A stretch of 64,000 nt of DNA from Gammaproteobacteria bacterium (GCA_012960535.1 DUBB01000012.1:61397-125396), one strand, 5' to 3'. Positions 45,778-56,307 are shown, counted from the stretch's first letter. Numbers and translations: made by a program. The notes: generated by a model not told the origin, from the sequence alone.

Positions 45778-48357
45778 ATGACTATCCAGCCCAAAACTGA
45801 GCATACTCCAATGATGCAGCAATATTTGCGCATCAAGGCTGACCACCCAAATGACATCATCTTTTATCGCATGGGCGACTTTTATGAGTTGTTTTTCGAG
45901 GATGCAAAGCGAGCTAGTCAAATATTAGACATCACTCTCACCGCTCGAGGCAAAGCCAACGGCAATCCAATCCCTATGTGCGGCGTGCCCTATCACGCCG
46001 CAGAGGGCTATTTGGCAAAGCTGGTAAAGCAAGGTATTTCCGTCGCTATCTGCGAACAGGTTGGTGACCCGCAGACTAGCAAAGGTCCTGTTGAACGCAA
46101 AGTAATGCGAGTGTTGACCCCTGGAACACTGACCGATGAAGCGTTGCTCGACGATCGCAGTGATAGCCTTTTAGCCTCTATACATTGGCAGAACAATCAG
46201 TTTGGTGTCGCCACTCTAGACATGAGCAGTGGCCAATTTCAACTCATGCAGATAGCAAGCGAAGAAGAACTACACAGCGAACTGCAACGATTAAATCCTG
46301 TCGAAATTTTGATTTCAGAAGAACTTACCGATCTGGATTTTCTCAATAATCGCCCGGGCATGCGACGACGAGGGCCCTGGGAATTTGAATTAGACAATGC
46401 CCACCGAACTCTTAACAAGCACTTTGGCACAAAAGATCTCGCTGGTTTTGGCTGTAATCACCTGCCCATTGGCATAGGTGCCGCTGGCTGCTTATTGCAG
46501 TATGCCCGTGACACACAGCGTGGTGCACTACCCCACATTCGCAGTCTAACCGCTGAAAATAGGGATGAGTCAGTCATGTTAGACGCCGCTACTCGGCGCA
46601 ATCTTGAACTGGACACGAATTTATCAGGCGGTATTGAAAGCACATTGCTGGATGTTCTTGATAATACGGCGACCACGATGGCCAGTCGACTATTAAGGCG
46701 CTGGCTAAATCGTCCTCTGCAACACCTTGCGACCCTTCAGTCGCGTCAAGATAGTATTGCTGAGCTGCAGGGTGATTACTTGCATGAGACATTGCATGTC
46801 CAGTTAAAGCAGGTTGGTGATATGGAGCGCATCCTTACGAGAGTTGCGTTACGTTCTGCACGGCCACGAGATCTAACTCGACTATGCGACTCTCTGTCCG
46901 CCCTACCACAAATTGCATCCGCTCTCACAGGTTGTCATGTACAACACATGACAACGCTGAGAGAAGTAGCCAAACCAATGCCAAGGTTGGCTGACTTACT
47001 GAATGCCGCCATTCAAGAAAATCCGCCTATGGTTATCCGTGACGGTGGTGTTATTGCCGATGGCTACGACCAAGAACTGGATGATTTGCGAGCGCTTAAT
47101 ACCAACGCAGGTGAGTTCTTACTGACGATGGAAGAGAGGGAAAAAGCCAAAACCGGTATCGCAACTTTAAAAGTCGGTTACAACCGCGTGCATGGCTATT
47201 ACATTGAAATCTCTCGCGGTCAAAGTGATAAAGCGCCCGTCGAGTATATCCGTAGGCAGACATTAAAGAATGCCGAGCGTTTCATTACCCCCGAGTTAAA
47301 AGAGTTTGAAGATAAGGCCCTTAGCGCCAAAAGTCGCAGCCTTGCGCGGGAAAAATATCTCTACGAAGCTCTGCTGGAGGACTTAAATCAAGACCTAGCA
47401 GAACTTCAGAAATGCGCGGGTGCCGTCGCCGAATTAGATGTCCTTGCAACACTGGCAGAGCGAGCACTCAACCTAAACTTTTGTCAGCCTAAATTACAGA
47501 CCGAACCAGGTATTGATATCAAGGGCGGCAGACATCCCGTGGTAGAACAAGTATCTAGCGACCCCTTTGTCGCCAATGATTTAGAGATGAGCGACGAGCG
47601 TAAGATGCTCGTCATCACCGGCCCCAATATGGGGGGTAAATCAACCTACATGCGCCAAGCAGCTCTGATTGTACTACTCGCCCAAATTGGTAGCTTCGTG
47701 CCCGCCATATCAGCCAAAATTGGTCTTGCGGACCGAATTTACACACGTATCGGATCATCAGATGACCTCGCAGGTGGGCGCTCAACCTTTATGGTGGAAA
47801 TGACCGAGACTGCCAATATTTTGCATAATGCTAGCGATCGAAGCCTAGTATTAATGGACGAAGTCGGGCGTGGGACGAGTACGTTCGATGGTTTGTCCCT
47901 TGCTTGGGCCTGTGCTTTTCACCTCGTCGACAAAGTTAAAGCTTTTACTTTATTTGCGACACACTATTTTGAGTTGACCTCATTACCTGAAAAGGTCAGC
48001 GGTGCGGTCAACATTCATCTGGATGCTACAGAATACAATGATAGTATTGTTTTTCTGCATAGCGTACAGGATGGTCCAGCCAGTCAAAGTTATGGCATCC
48101 AAGTAGCAAAGTTAGCAGGAATACCAGACGCGGTTATAGACCTTGCTCGCCGCGAGCTAGCGATTTTAGAAGAACAAAGTCCCTCAAAATTAATCTCAAA
48201 TGAGACATCTGTTGGCTCAACAAAGCCCAACCAAGCCGAACTTCACTTGGCGCCAGCAAGCAGTGCAGTCGAAAAACGTATAGACAGTTTACGTCCTGAC
48301 GAACTATCGCCAAAGCAAGCGCTGGACCTTATTTATGAGCTAAAAAAATTACGATAG
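45778..48357 (+). CDS. mutS: DNA mismatch repair protein MutS
   Basis: 859 residues, standard length. Mismatch-contact region [13 protein letters not shown] (Phe-Tyr-Glu), connector and lever domains, ATPase with Walker [16 protein letters not shown](S/T)FDG motif [15 protein letters not shown] and ATHYFEL. It recognises mismatches with MutL. fdxA follows on the same strand. Confidence 0.98.
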   Translation: MTIQPKTEHTPMMQQYLRIKADHPNDIIFYRMGDFYELFFEDAKRASQILDITLTARGKANGNPIPMCGVPYHAAEGYLAKLVKQGISVAICEQVGDPQTSKGPVERKVMRVLTPGTLTDEALLDDRSDSLLASIHWQNNQFGVATLDMSSGQFQLMQIASEEELHSELQRLNPVEILISEELTDLDFLNNRPGMRRRGPWEFELDNAHRTLNKHFGTKDLAGFGCNHLPIGIGAAGCLLQYARDTQRGALPHIRSLTAENRDESVMLDAATRRNLELDTNLSGGIESTLLDVLDNTATTMASRLLRRWLNRPLQHLATLQSRQDSIAELQGDYLHETLHVQLKQVGDMERILTRVALRSARPRDLTRLCDSLSALPQIASALTGCHVQHMTTLREVAKPMPRLADLLNAAIQENPPMVIRDGGVIADGYDQELDDLRALNTNAGEFLLTMEEREKAKTGIATLKVGYNRVHGYYIEISRGQSDKAPVEYIRRQTLKNAERFITPELKEFEDKALSAKSRSLAREKYLYEALLEDLNQDLAELQKCAGAVAELDVLATLAERALNLNFCQPKLQTEPGIDIKGGRHPVVEQVSSDPFVANDLEMSDERKMLVITGPNMGGKSTYMRQAALIVLLAQIGSFVPAISAKIGLADRIYTRIGSSDDLAGGRSTFMVEMTETANILHNASDRSLVLMDEVGRGTSTFDGLSLAWACAFHLVDKVKAFTLFATHYFELTSLPEKVSGAVNIHLDATEYNDSIVFLHSVQDGPASQSYGIQVAKLAGIPDAVIDLARRELAILEEQSPSKLISNETSVGSTKPNQAELHLAPASSAVEKRIDSLRPDELSPKQALDLIYELKKLR

Positions 48358-48458
48358 CGCTGAAATTAAATAGAGTAAAAACATGCGTCTATATTGCAAA
48401 TCTTCCTGCTATAATGCCGCCGCTTAGTTAACCGAATTACTTGTATGAGACGCTCGAA

Positions 48459-48782
48459 ATGACTTTTGTTGTCGGAGAAAACTGCATCAAGTGCAAATAC
48501 ACGGATTGTGTAGAAGTTTGCCCTGTGGATTGCTTTTACGTGGGTCCAAATTTCATAGTCATTCATCCCGATGAATGCATTGACTGCGCGCTTTGTGAGC
48601 CTGAATGTCCAGCCGAAGCTATCTTTGCAGAAGACGAAATACCAGAGGGTCAAGAGATCTTTCTTGAGTTAAACGCAGAGCTCGCAGAAGTGTGGCCGAA
48701 CATTACCGAACAAGGTGAACATCCCCAAGATGCTGAAGAATGGGACGGCGTTGAAAACAAACTTCAATATTTAGAGCGATAG
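48459..48782 (+). CDS. fdxA: Ferredoxin FdxA, 7Fe type
   Basis: 107 residues from the ATG at 48459, the usual FdxA N-terminus ([17 protein letters not shown]); the longer frame from 48441 is unsupported. Cys motifs [14 protein letters not shown] and [12 protein letters not shown] hold one 3Fe-4S and one 4Fe-4S cluster. Cytoplasmic electron carrier. Adjacent to mutS as in pseudomonads. Confidence 0.95.
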   Translation: MTFVVGENCIKCKYTDCVEVCPVDCFYVGPNFIVIHPDECIDCALCEPECPAEAIFAEDEIPEGQEIFLELNAELAEVWPNITEQGEHPQDAEEWDGVENKLQYLER

Positions 48783-48838
48783 GCAGTTTTAAGCTAGATA
48801 TTACTTCCAGATACGTTAAACTGGCGCCCTGCTGTTAC

Positions 48839-48915
48839 GCACCCGTAGCTCAGCTGGATAGAGTAGGTGGCTTCGAACCACTTGGTCGGGGGTTCGAATC
48901 CCTCCGGGTGCACCA
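48839..48915 (+). tRNA. tRNA-Arg(UCG)
   Basis: 77 nt with encoded CCA. Acceptor GCACCCG / CGGGTGC, D arm GCTC/GAGT, anticodon stem GGTGG/CCACT with loop CTTCGAA (anticodon UCG), T arm GGGGG-TTCGAAT-CCCTC. All stems close. Its 3' end is partly repeated at 56105. Confidence 0.92.
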
Positions 48916-48917
48916 TT
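48899..48917. other. Putative left attachment repeat (tRNA-Arg 3' end)
   Basis: TCCCTCCGGGTGCACCATT at the tRNA 3' end recurs with one mismatch at 56105-56123, suggesting target duplication around the 7.2-kb segment between. Confidence 0.55.
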
Positions 48918-48989
48918 CTCACTGGGCTGTAGCGATTCGCTAAAATCAAGATTGCCCCAATAACACCACATTGCCCCAATAATTAGGGG

Positions 48990-49178
48990 TTATTGCTGTA
49001 AAACCTTGGCTATTTTCTCGCCACTTCTGCCCACCACATAACCACCCAAACCTATTTGCAAAAGTGTCCAGGCTTCATCTCTTAAGGGGGTGGCAAACAG
49101 CCCAAAGGTATCGCCAACAACCAGAGCCAGAAACGTCAGCATGGTGATCGGCCTCCAACTTATAATGAAGGTGATTTT
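48990..49178 (-). pseudogene. Phage/GTA 3TM holin-family fragment
   Basis: About 62 codons following an in-frame TAG: SWRPITMLTFLALVVGD, then DEAWTLLQIGLGGYVVGRSG and EKIAKVLQQ stop. This is the C-terminal half of 3TM holin-type phage proteins, whose WRP..M start, DEAWxLLQIGLGGYVVGRS core and EK tail are characteristic. It lies 75 nt from tRNA-Arg. The upstream minus-strand stretch (49179-49345) also has an open phage-like peptide (SNYIGLIRSQGF), unidentified. Confidence 0.65.
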
Positions 49179-49348
49179 CTACAGCGTGAAGCCGGTGATA
49201 TCAACCAACCAATGGGCACTCAAAACGGAGAATGCATCTCCCTTTCCGCCTTAGCAGCACCAACAAAGCTATCTAACCCGTTCGGATTTTTAATGAAACC
49301 CTGGCTGCGGATCAATCCAATGTAGTTGGACTTGGAAGCACAAAAAAT

Positions 49349-49374
49349 GCACTTCTAAAGTGCGGTTTTTTTTC
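49349..49374 (+). terminator. Rho-independent terminator
   Basis: GCACTT-CTA-AAGTGC stem followed by GG and eight T. It could end the fdxA/tRNA-Arg transcript if it once ran through here, or a lost phage gene. Confidence 0.6.
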
Positions 49375-49407
49375 GGGTTAGGATTATAGTCAATTCGATA
49401 TGCCAAT

Positions 49408-49437
49408 AAAAAAGGGTCCCCATGGAGACCCTTTTTT
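49408..49437 (-). terminator. Terminator of the 804-residue receptor (bidirectional)
   Basis: AAAAAAGGGTC / GACCCTTTTTT, 11-bp stem with an 8-nt loop; T runs on both strands. 22 nt beyond the receptor stop. Confidence 0.9.
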
Positions 49438-49458
49438 GTTCAACTAGCAACTACTCAC

Positions 49459-51873
49459 TTAGAAATCATACTGAGCTCTTACATACCAAGAACCACCTTC
49501 ATAGTTAGCTGCGGTCCGTCGAGGATAAGGCAGACCCACACTCATACGGTTAGCGTTGCCGGGACCAATTTCATCAACATATTCGTCAAAGATATTTGAA
49601 CCACCAGCAGTAATGCGCAGATTGTCATTAACGTCATAACCTAGTTCAACGTCCAAGTAGACGATACTATCAATTTTCGCCGACGGATCAGAAGCTGCGC
49701 CAATAGTGCCGCGCTCATCATAGTGCTCGCCGTAGAAGTTCAGACGTGCCATCAGGCTCCACTGCTCATTGATATTGGTAAAGGTATTTAATACCCATCG
49801 ACTTTCAGGGTAATTATTCTCAATGTCCTCGACCAGAGAATCTCTCACAGGAGTAATACCGTTAATAGATCGCTGACCAGTCACGTCTATGCTGTTACGG
49901 TTAAAGGCTAAGCTTGTTCTGGTGTCCATACCAGGCATCAGCTCGAGAGAAGAAGACAGAACCAAATCAAAGCCCTGATGCTGAACGTCCATCGCATTGG
50001 TATAGAAAGAGATGGAACCACCGCTACCGTTGTCAATATCGCCAGTGCGATAAATTCGATCATCAACTTCAATCTTATACATATCGAATGTCAGAGTGGT
50101 GTTGTCAGTAATATCAGCGGTGAATCCAAGGCTCATATTGAACGACTCTTCCTCTTTCAATGGTGCTCCACCCACAGCCAATGCTCCTGCACTAGTGGGT
50201 CGAACAAGACCTTCTTCGACCTGAAGACCAGTAGTTCCATCAAATGTGGTGATCATAGTACTTACATTAGCTTGGCCTGGTGTGGGGGCATGGAAGCCTG
50301 TCGACAAAGAACCACGAAGAGTCACAGAATCGTTGACTGTATAGCGACCTGCCACCTTACCATTGACTGTGCTGCCGAAATCAGAGAAGTCTTCATAGCG
50401 CAACGCATACTGCATCATCAACTCATCGCTGATATCATGCTCCATGTCTACGTATAAGGCGATGTTGTCTCGAGAAAATTCACCTGCATCAGCTGGCTTC
50501 ACACTACTCATACCGCTGGTATTGCCATCGATAGCAGCTTGCTCGCCAGGTACGGTAGTGAAGGTCTCTTCGCGCCATTCAGCACCGAAGCCTAGAAACA
50601 TATTAGAACTGAGAGTCTTACCAAAGTCAGCATTAATATTAGTCTCTTCTTGATCATAACCACCCATATCAAAATCGCGCTGGAAGCTTCCATCAGCAGC
50701 AACACCTAAACTAGGTGCTGTCGTGTTGTTGAGGACGTAACGCAGTTGGTTGGACCCTGAACCGATACTAACATCATAAGAAGTACCATTGCTCATTTCA
50801 CCCTTGATACCCGCTACCAGAGTCTTGTCTTTTTGGGCGCCATCTAGGATAGGCGTGTAACCCTGACGCAATGTATCAGCTACCCAGTTGTCACTCTGAC
50901 ACAGAGCTGCAATGGTGCCGTGGCCGGTTGAGCAATCAGTATCATAGCCCGCGCGATAGAAGAACCTATAACGTCCGTCGGTCTCTGCATAGCCACCATG
51001 CGCGTACAAACTAGTGCCAGTACTTGGATCAGTACCGCCCGCATTAAAGAAAAAACGCTCGCCGCTGGTCTCAGGACGACCCCAGGTCTGTACAAAGGGT
51101 GCGTCGCCAAAAGGTGCATCAGCACCAACGTTGGGTACACCAGCGTCAATAAGGCCTTGGCCTACAGGACGCTGAATGCCGCGAGATAGCGCATCATTGT
51201 CAATTGACTCAAAACTCAGATTTAGGAAGCCATTTTCGCCCAGCGCAAAACCGCCATTGGCTGCTACCTTAGTCGACTGCTCACCTTCAAAAAATTCACC
51301 GTATTGAACCTGAACCTGGCCGCCTTCAGAAGCATCCTTCAACTTAAAGTCCATCACTCCAGCAATAGCATCAGAACCATACTGAGCAGCTGCGCCATCA
51401 CGCAGTACTTGGATGTTGCTCAATGCGATACTCGGAATCATTCCAATATCAACGCCGTGAGCACCGTTACCTGCCGCTGGGGCAAAGAACTGTACTAGAG
51501 CCGAGCGATGACGGCGCTTGCCATTAACCAAGATTAAGGTTTGATCAGGTGCCATACCACGTAGCGATGTAGGGCGAATAAACGCACTGCCATCACCTGT
51601 AGCTGGAGTTGCCGTATAAGACGGAACCAACGCTTTGAGGGTATCTGTAAGGTCTGCCTGATTTCCGAATGCGGCTAACTCAGCCTCAGAAAGTACATCA
51701 ACCGGAACTGGTGAATCTGTAGCAGAACGCGGCTCATTGCTGCGACTACCCACCGTTACCACTTCTTCAATATTTAGCTCGGACGCGTCTTGCGCTATTG
51801 CAGTCTGCCCCATCGATGCAATGATAGTTGAGACGGCAACCGCTAACAGTTGGGTCTTTTTTAACTTTTTCAT
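49459..51873 (-). CDS. TonB-dependent outer-membrane receptor
   Basis: 804 residues. Signal peptide ending IAQDAS, TonB box EEVVTVGSRSN, plug with DQTLILVNGKRRHRSALV and IQVLRDGAAAQYGSDAIAG, barrel ending VRAQYDF. Same broad subfamily as the 879-residue receptor. Its neighbour upstream on the same strand is an aminotransferase, but a 216-nt spacer separates them. Confidence 0.93.
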   Translation of the reverse strand: MKKLKKTQLLAVAVSTIIASMGQTAIAQDASELNIEEVVTVGSRSNEPRSATDSPVPVDVLSEAELAAFGNQADLTDTLKALVPSYTATPATGDGSAFIRPTSLRGMAPDQTLILVNGKRRHRSALVQFFAPAAGNGAHGVDIGMIPSIALSNIQVLRDGAAAQYGSDAIAGVMDFKLKDASEGGQVQVQYGEFFEGEQSTKVAANGGFALGENGFLNLSFESIDNDALSRGIQRPVGQGLIDAGVPNVGADAPFGDAPFVQTWGRPETSGERFFFNAGGTDPSTGTSLYAHGGYAETDGRYRFFYRAGYDTDCSTGHGTIAALCQSDNWVADTLRQGYTPILDGAQKDKTLVAGIKGEMSNGTSYDVSIGSGSNQLRYVLNNTTAPSLGVAADGSFQRDFDMGGYDQEETNINADFGKTLSSNMFLGFGAEWREETFTTVPGEQAAIDGNTSGMSSVKPADAGEFSRDNIALYVDMEHDISDELMMQYALRYEDFSDFGSTVNGKVAGRYTVNDSVTLRGSLSTGFHAPTPGQANVSTMITTFDGTTGLQVEEGLVRPTSAGALAVGGAPLKEEESFNMSLGFTADITDNTTLTFDMYKIEVDDRIYRTGDIDNGSGGSISFYTNAMDVQHQGFDLVLSSSLELMPGMDTRTSLAFNRNSIDVTGQRSINGITPVRDSLVEDIENNYPESRWVLNTFTNINEQWSLMARLNFYGEHYDERGTIGAASDPSAKIDSIVYLDVELGYDVNDNLRITAGGSNIFDEYVDEIGPGNANRMSVGLPYPRRTAANYEGGSWYVRAQYDF

Positions 51874-52089
51874 ATTTTTTCTCCCATTATTTAAAATAAT
51901 TTATACCACTTTACTTTCATTCTCCCTTTTTTGCTTAGCCAAAATAGCCATCCACATATTGGCCACCTGCCTCCTTTCTCTTCCGTTCCTTATTTTGATG
52001 TACATACTGTAGCATGTGGCTCCAGATATGACATTTTCGCCATATTTAATAACGTATAAATTGTATTTGTAGGTTGTTATACTTTAGCA

Positions 52090-53463
52090 TTACGCATTGC
52101 ACGATACCTGCAGACAACTTATGACGCCTATTTCCTCAAGTGATCGATCGACAGCATAACCTAATTTAGTGACGATTTCGGTAACGTGGTCGTGATCTAT
52201 AAAGTAGGGTGGCGCAAGCAAAATATGGTTGCCGTTTACGCCATCGATCGTTCCGCCGCTAGGGTAGCAAGCCAATCCCAGAGACATCGCTTGACGCTTA
52301 ATAATCTTATGAATAGCTAATGCAGGGTTAAGAGGGGTTTTTGTTTTTCGGTCAGCCACGAGTTCTATACCGATAAACAGCCCTCGACCTCTAATATCTC
52401 CGATATTATCGTAGCCAGCAAAGCGATCTTTAATATTGCGCTGTAAGACATTACCTATTGTTCTTATATTGTTCAGTAAACCTTCCTCTTCGATAGTTCT
52501 CTGCACTGCTAGCGCCGCTGCACAGGCCATCGTATGCCCTACATAAGTATGGCCATGTTGAAATAGTCCAGACCCGCTCCTTACAGTATCGAAAATCTCA
52601 TCTGAACAAAGCATAGCCCCCAGGGGCTGGTACCCGCCTGCCAAGCCTTTTGCCACCGTAATAATATCGGGTCGTAGGTTTTCATGTTCACAGGCGAAAT
52701 AAGTGCCCGTGCGACCCATTCCGCACATTACTTCATCTAAGATCAGTAAAATGTCGTTGGCATCACAGATTTCACGAATGCGTTTAAAATACCCGGGGGT
52801 AGGGACCAAGACCCCGGCGGTAGCGCCGACAATTGGCTCAGCTACAAATCCAATGACATTTTCAGCGCCTATTTTTTCAATACTTGACTGAAGTTCGTTG
52901 GCAACTCTGAGGCCATATTCTTCCGCAGATTCATGAGGTCGTTGGTCGCGATAAGGATAACAAGGGCTTATATGCTCGACATCCATTAACAACGGTTCAA
53001 ATTGATCTCTCCGTCTCTGATTTCCGCTCACTGAAAGTGCACCAAGAGTATTACCATGATAACTTTGACGACGAGCGATAAATTGGCTTCGCTTGGGCTG
53101 ACCTTTTTCTACATAATATTGGCGAGCAAGTTTTAAAGCGGCTTCCATTGCTTCTGAGCCACCCGACAAGAAATAAACATGATCTATACCTACGGGAGCT
53201 CTCTCAACAAGAAGATCAGCCAGGTCTTCGCTGGGCTCTGACGTGAAGAATGAGGTATGGGCAAATGGCAAAGTTTGAGCCTGCTGTTGCATGGCTGCAA
53301 TAACTTTAGGATGCGAATGCCCAAGACATGACACTGCAGCGCCACCACAGGCATCAAGGTAACGTTTACCAGTGCTATCAATGATGTAGGCACCTTCGCC
53401 CCTTACCGCAACCGGAAGCGGGTCTCCAATGACCCTATGGAAGATGCTTGTTTTTTGTCGCAT
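52090..53463 (-). CDS. Class III aminotransferase
   Basis: 457 residues. PLP-fold signatures: YLDACGGAAVSCLGHSHP, GSEAMEAALKLARQYY, RRQSYHGNT, LLILDEVMCGMGRTG (PLP-ring Asp), and the Schiff-base Lys in ITVAKGLAGGYQPLG. Omega-amino-acid:pyruvate type; substrate unknown. It could serve the organic compound imported by the adjacent TonB receptor. Confidence 0.88.
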   Translation of the reverse strand: MRQKTSIFHRVIGDPLPVAVRGEGAYIIDSTGKRYLDACGGAAVSCLGHSHPKVIAAMQQQAQTLPFAHTSFFTSEPSEDLADLLVERAPVGIDHVYFLSGGSEAMEAALKLARQYYVEKGQPKRSQFIARRQSYHGNTLGALSVSGNQRRRDQFEPLLMDVEHISPCYPYRDQRPHESAEEYGLRVANELQSSIEKIGAENVIGFVAEPIVGATAGVLVPTPGYFKRIREICDANDILLILDEVMCGMGRTGTYFACEHENLRPDIITVAKGLAGGYQPLGAMLCSDEIFDTVRSGSGLFQHGHTYVGHTMACAAALAVQRTIEEEGLLNNIRTIGNVLQRNIKDRFAGYDNIGDIRGRGLFIGIELVADRKTKTPLNPALAIHKIIKRQAMSLGLACYPSGGTIDGVNGNHILLAPPYFIDHDHVTEIVTKLGYAVDRSLEEIGVISCLQVSCNA

Positions 53464-53595
53464 AAGTGCACTTAGATTGACTATTATTAGCCGCTAGGGT
53501 ACTGCAGTAATTATCTGTTTAACAAGACAGTTTTTCTATCTTAACCGGTTAGATAAACTCACGGAGTAGAGGGATACAATAATGATTAACATTTA

Positions 53596-54522
53596 TTAGA
53601 ACACTAAATATTGATGATAATCGAATGTCTCTCGCTCAAATATAGCGGCTTCTTGATGCAGCCAGTCACGAAACGTTTGAATCTCTAACAGATTTTGTGA
53701 CGCTTTTGGGTAGTAAATATTATAGCTGTTACGTTGCCTAATAATATGATCAAAAGGCAAGACCAACCGTCCCGCTGCTAGATCACGGGCCGCCAAAATA
53801 CTACCCGCCGCGATAACTCCCTTGCCATCTACTGCAACCTGTAAAGCAAGGCCAGAATCCTCATAGAATAGACCTGGCGGCTGATCCAGCTTATTCAAAT
53901 TAAGATCGTTTAATATAGCCTGCCAAGCCTGACCTTGGTCATCGTGAATTAGCTGGTGACGCGATAAATCTGCGGGAATTCTAAGCGGGCTTTTACCCTC
54001 GATTAAAGAAGGAGCACAGGCACAAAAAGTATCTACGTAGAGCAGCTTTTCAACCTCACTATTTGAAATACTTTCAGCACCCCAACGAATCGCAATATCA
54101 TGTTCTGTACCTAAAACGGCTAAAAATGTATTTGAAGGAGAAATTCGCACTCTGATATTAGGGTGCTGAGACTCAAAATTACCTAATCGGGGGATAAGCC
54201 ACTGAGACGCAAAAGTCGCCGTTGAATTAACAACAATAGTCACAATATCCCTATTTTTGGACAAATGCGCACTCACTTTTGTCATGCTATCCAGAGCGTC
54301 TGTCATTACAGGTAAAAGCTCTTTCCCCGCTTCGTTTAGTGAGACACGGCCGTGAGAACGAACAAACAAAGGTTGTTGAAAGTAATCCTCAAGAACCCGA
54401 ATGTGCTGACTAATAGCGCCATGAGTAACATAAAGCTCGTCGGCAGCAGCGGTAAAACTCAGTCGCCTTGCGGCCGCCTCAAAAGCTTTAAGGGCATTTA
54501 AAGGAGGAAGCTTACGAGAGAT
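53596..54522 (-). CDS. LysR (GcvA-like) regulator lacking a normal start codon
   Basis: The frame is open from a TGA (54529) and reads ISRKLPPLNALKAFEAAARR, LSFTAAADELYVTHGAISQ and HIRVLEDYF, the intact GcvA-type helix-turn-helix, then a full substrate-binding domain. No ATG, GTG or TTG lies before the HTH; the first is TTG at 54369, within the HTH end. GGAG lies 9 nt before an ATC (54522), which I use as a tentative start. Divergent from the decarboxylase-like gene. Either a non-canonical start or a dead gene. Confidence 0.6.
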   Translation of the reverse strand: MSRKLPPLNALKAFEAAARRLSFTAAADELYVTHGAISQHIRVLEDYFQQPLFVRSHGRVSLNEAGKELLPVMTDALDSMTKVSAHLSKNRDIVTIVVNSTATFASQWLIPRLGNFESQHPNIRVRISPSNTFLAVLGTEHDIAIRWGAESISNSEVEKLLYVDTFCACAPSLIEGKSPLRIPADLSRHQLIHDDQGQAWQAILNDLNLNKLDQPPGLFYEDSGLALQVAVDGKGVIAAGSILAARDLAAGRLVLPFDHIIRQRNSYNIYYPKASQNLLEIQTFRDWLHQEAAIFERETFDYHQYLVF

Positions 54523-54730
54523 AAAATTTCACTCCATACACCGCAAAGAAAAAAGCATTCTGTAACCGCACATTAATGCCCTGCTCCGCCATAAATTGCT
54601 TGGCCCCGGCAAAACTGGCTACACGATCCAAAATTTGTGGCCAGAGACGTGAGCGTCCGTTATACCGAGTCGCAACTTCTTCTGGGTTTAGACGGGCACT
54701 ACGCTGAAATAATCCAGGCATTGATATCAT
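54512..54730 (-). pseudogene. N-terminal scrap of an acyl-CoA synthetase (AMP-binding enzyme)
   Basis: 72 codons: MPGLFQRSARLNPEEVATRY, NGRSRLWPQILDRVASFAGA, then stop after KFYLS. Resembles the start of fatty-acyl-CoA synthases, cut before the AMP-binding motif. It overlaps the LysR 5' end. Confidence 0.5.
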
Positions 54731-54843
54731 ATAAATACTCCTTGATCTTTTTTTATCATAAAGGATGTGTCAGGATATGACTAGGGGTCCATCGCCAAGC
54801 TTCCATCGCCCCAAAATAGTCTAACAACAATGCATAAAGAGTT

Positions 54844-55470
54844 ATGTCCAAAAAACCACCCAAGGTCTCTCCCCTCGCCCCCGAACACTGGGATAAGAAG
54901 TTAGATCAGATCGCCGAAGACACCAAAGGACCGCCGATTAATGTCCATCAATTGATGGCTAACAATCCTTCGCTTTTAAAAGCCTGGTGGGACTTTAGAA
55001 ATCACGCCGTAGAGGGTGGCACCCTGGGTAAGCGGGCAGGCGAACTGGTGATTCTGCGGGTCGCAGTTCACATGCAGGCCTGGTATGAGTGGGGATCACA
55101 TGTCGATCGAGCCCTAACATGTGGCCTAACCATCGATGAGATCAATCATGTACTAAGCTACTCGACAGCCGAAGGATGGGGGGTAACTGATGCCGTGTTA
55201 CTGCGGGCTGTAGATGACCTTATCGCACACCATTGCCTCACTGAACAGATTCAAATCCAACTGGCACAGCATTTTAGTTCTGAACAGGTTATGGATATTA
55301 TCGCCATCCACGGCATGTATGTGATTCTTGCCTGCATGATCAAGAGCTGGGGCCTGACGCTGGATCAACAGGTGCAAGAGCGCATAGCAGAACAAGCTAG
55401 TGAACGCGACTTTATTGCCGCTGCAGCGCGATTCAAGTCTACTATCGATAATATAAACCGACTAGATTAG
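54844..55470 (+). CDS. Carboxymuconolactone decarboxylase-family protein
   Basis: 208 residues. ELVILRVAVHMQAWYEWGSHVDRA is the CMD/AhpD core with the conserved Tyr-Glu-Trp and His; the redox CxxC of AhpD is absent. Members decarboxylate lactones or act in related catabolic steps, often as small helical oligomers. Divergent from the LysR-like gene, which probably controlled it. Confidence 0.8.
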   Translation: MSKKPPKVSPLAPEHWDKKLDQIAEDTKGPPINVHQLMANNPSLLKAWWDFRNHAVEGGTLGKRAGELVILRVAVHMQAWYEWGSHVDRALTCGLTIDEINHVLSYSTAEGWGVTDAVLLRAVDDLIAHHCLTEQIQIQLAQHFSSEQVMDIIAIHGMYVILACMIKSWGLTLDQQVQERIAEQASERDFIAAAARFKSTIDNINRLD

Positions 55471-55532
55471 GCAACTTCAACCTGACCAAGGTTTGCGACT
55501 CTTACTCTGAATAGGTGAAGCTTATAATCGGA

Positions 55533-55572
55533 ATCAAGAGATATAGGACATGAATACTGAGTATCTCTTGAT
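55533..55572. other. Hairpin (11-bp perfect inverted repeat)
   Basis: ATCAAGAGATA (55533-55543) and TATCTCTTGAT (55562-55572) with an 18-nt loop, 63 nt after the decarboxylase-like gene. No T run; possibly mRNA-end stabilising. Confidence 0.55.
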
Positions 55573-55992
55573 ATTCAAACCATTTAGGACAAACAATGCT
55601 AAGTGCTGAGTATTAGCAAGTTCCGCTCTTTGACGATGTCCAAGCCTCTCGCTTAAATAGCTCTCTTTGCACTGACATGCTTTCATATGTTTGAATGTCT
55701 ATCACAAAAGCTTACCAATGCTGTGAGCGTAGATGAAGTCATGTAACTGGCCACTTCAATGTTTTAAGTAATAACAAATTTGCAATAGGTGATATAAACA
55801 TGAGTACAGGGAAAGAATCCAACACACTTGTCTCAAGCTAAGATCCCACTATACCTAATTGGTTTGATGTTCGCCAAAACCCCCTCAAAAGTATACCCAC
55901 AGACACAGTAACAATCACAAGTACAAAAAGCCCCCCGCCCCCTAAAGGATTGACCCAATAGGAATACTCATGGCCGCCTTGTGTGAGTCTGA

Positions 55993-56011
55993 GGTAGACA
56001 AAATGGTAGAC
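55993..56011. repeat. GGTAGAC doublet near the right attachment repeat
   Basis: GGTAGACAAAATGGTAGAC, two GGTAGAC units 12 nt apart. Related doublets occur at 3603-3622 and 10435-10453, in other disturbed spacers. Confidence 0.5.
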
Positions 56012-56104
56012 GTGAATGTGCCTTTGACAATGAACTAAGGAGGTGTCAACATCAGTAAACACAAGGATCAAGGCTGTTATTTGTGCCTAGTTGAGGAACA
56101 AACG

Positions 56105-56123
56105 TCCCTCCGGGTGTACCATT
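56105..56123. other. Putative right attachment repeat
   Basis: TCCCTCCGGGTGTACCATT, one mismatch from the tRNA-Arg 3' end at 48899-48917, same orientation. The rest of the tRNA is absent here. Confidence 0.55.
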
Positions 56124-56307
56124 TATTGGATAGAAACCAGTAAAATTAAGTGTCGCTTATGTTTAATCCCATGAAGTATTCAGATTTGTCACTTTAGAGA
56201 TAGAATATCTGCCACTAACACCTCAGCAACATCGTCGACTACTTGTTCCCATGACCTTAATCGAAACTGCGATAACTAAGGCTCGCTAACCTAGAGATAG
56301 ACATGAA

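Larger units (their letters stand above)
55471..56307. other. Spacer at the right end of the putative island
   Basis: No protein gene supported over 836 nt. It contains an 11-bp inverted repeat at 55533-55572, a GTAGAC doublet at 55993-56011 and the partial tRNA-Arg end at 56105-56123. Confidence 0.6.

Noticed and set aside
49354..49366. AAGTGCGGT, identical to the core Haemophilus uptake signal
   Set aside because: Single occurrence noticed, inside a terminator stem; the backbone is not Pasteurellaceae-like, so chance is likelier.
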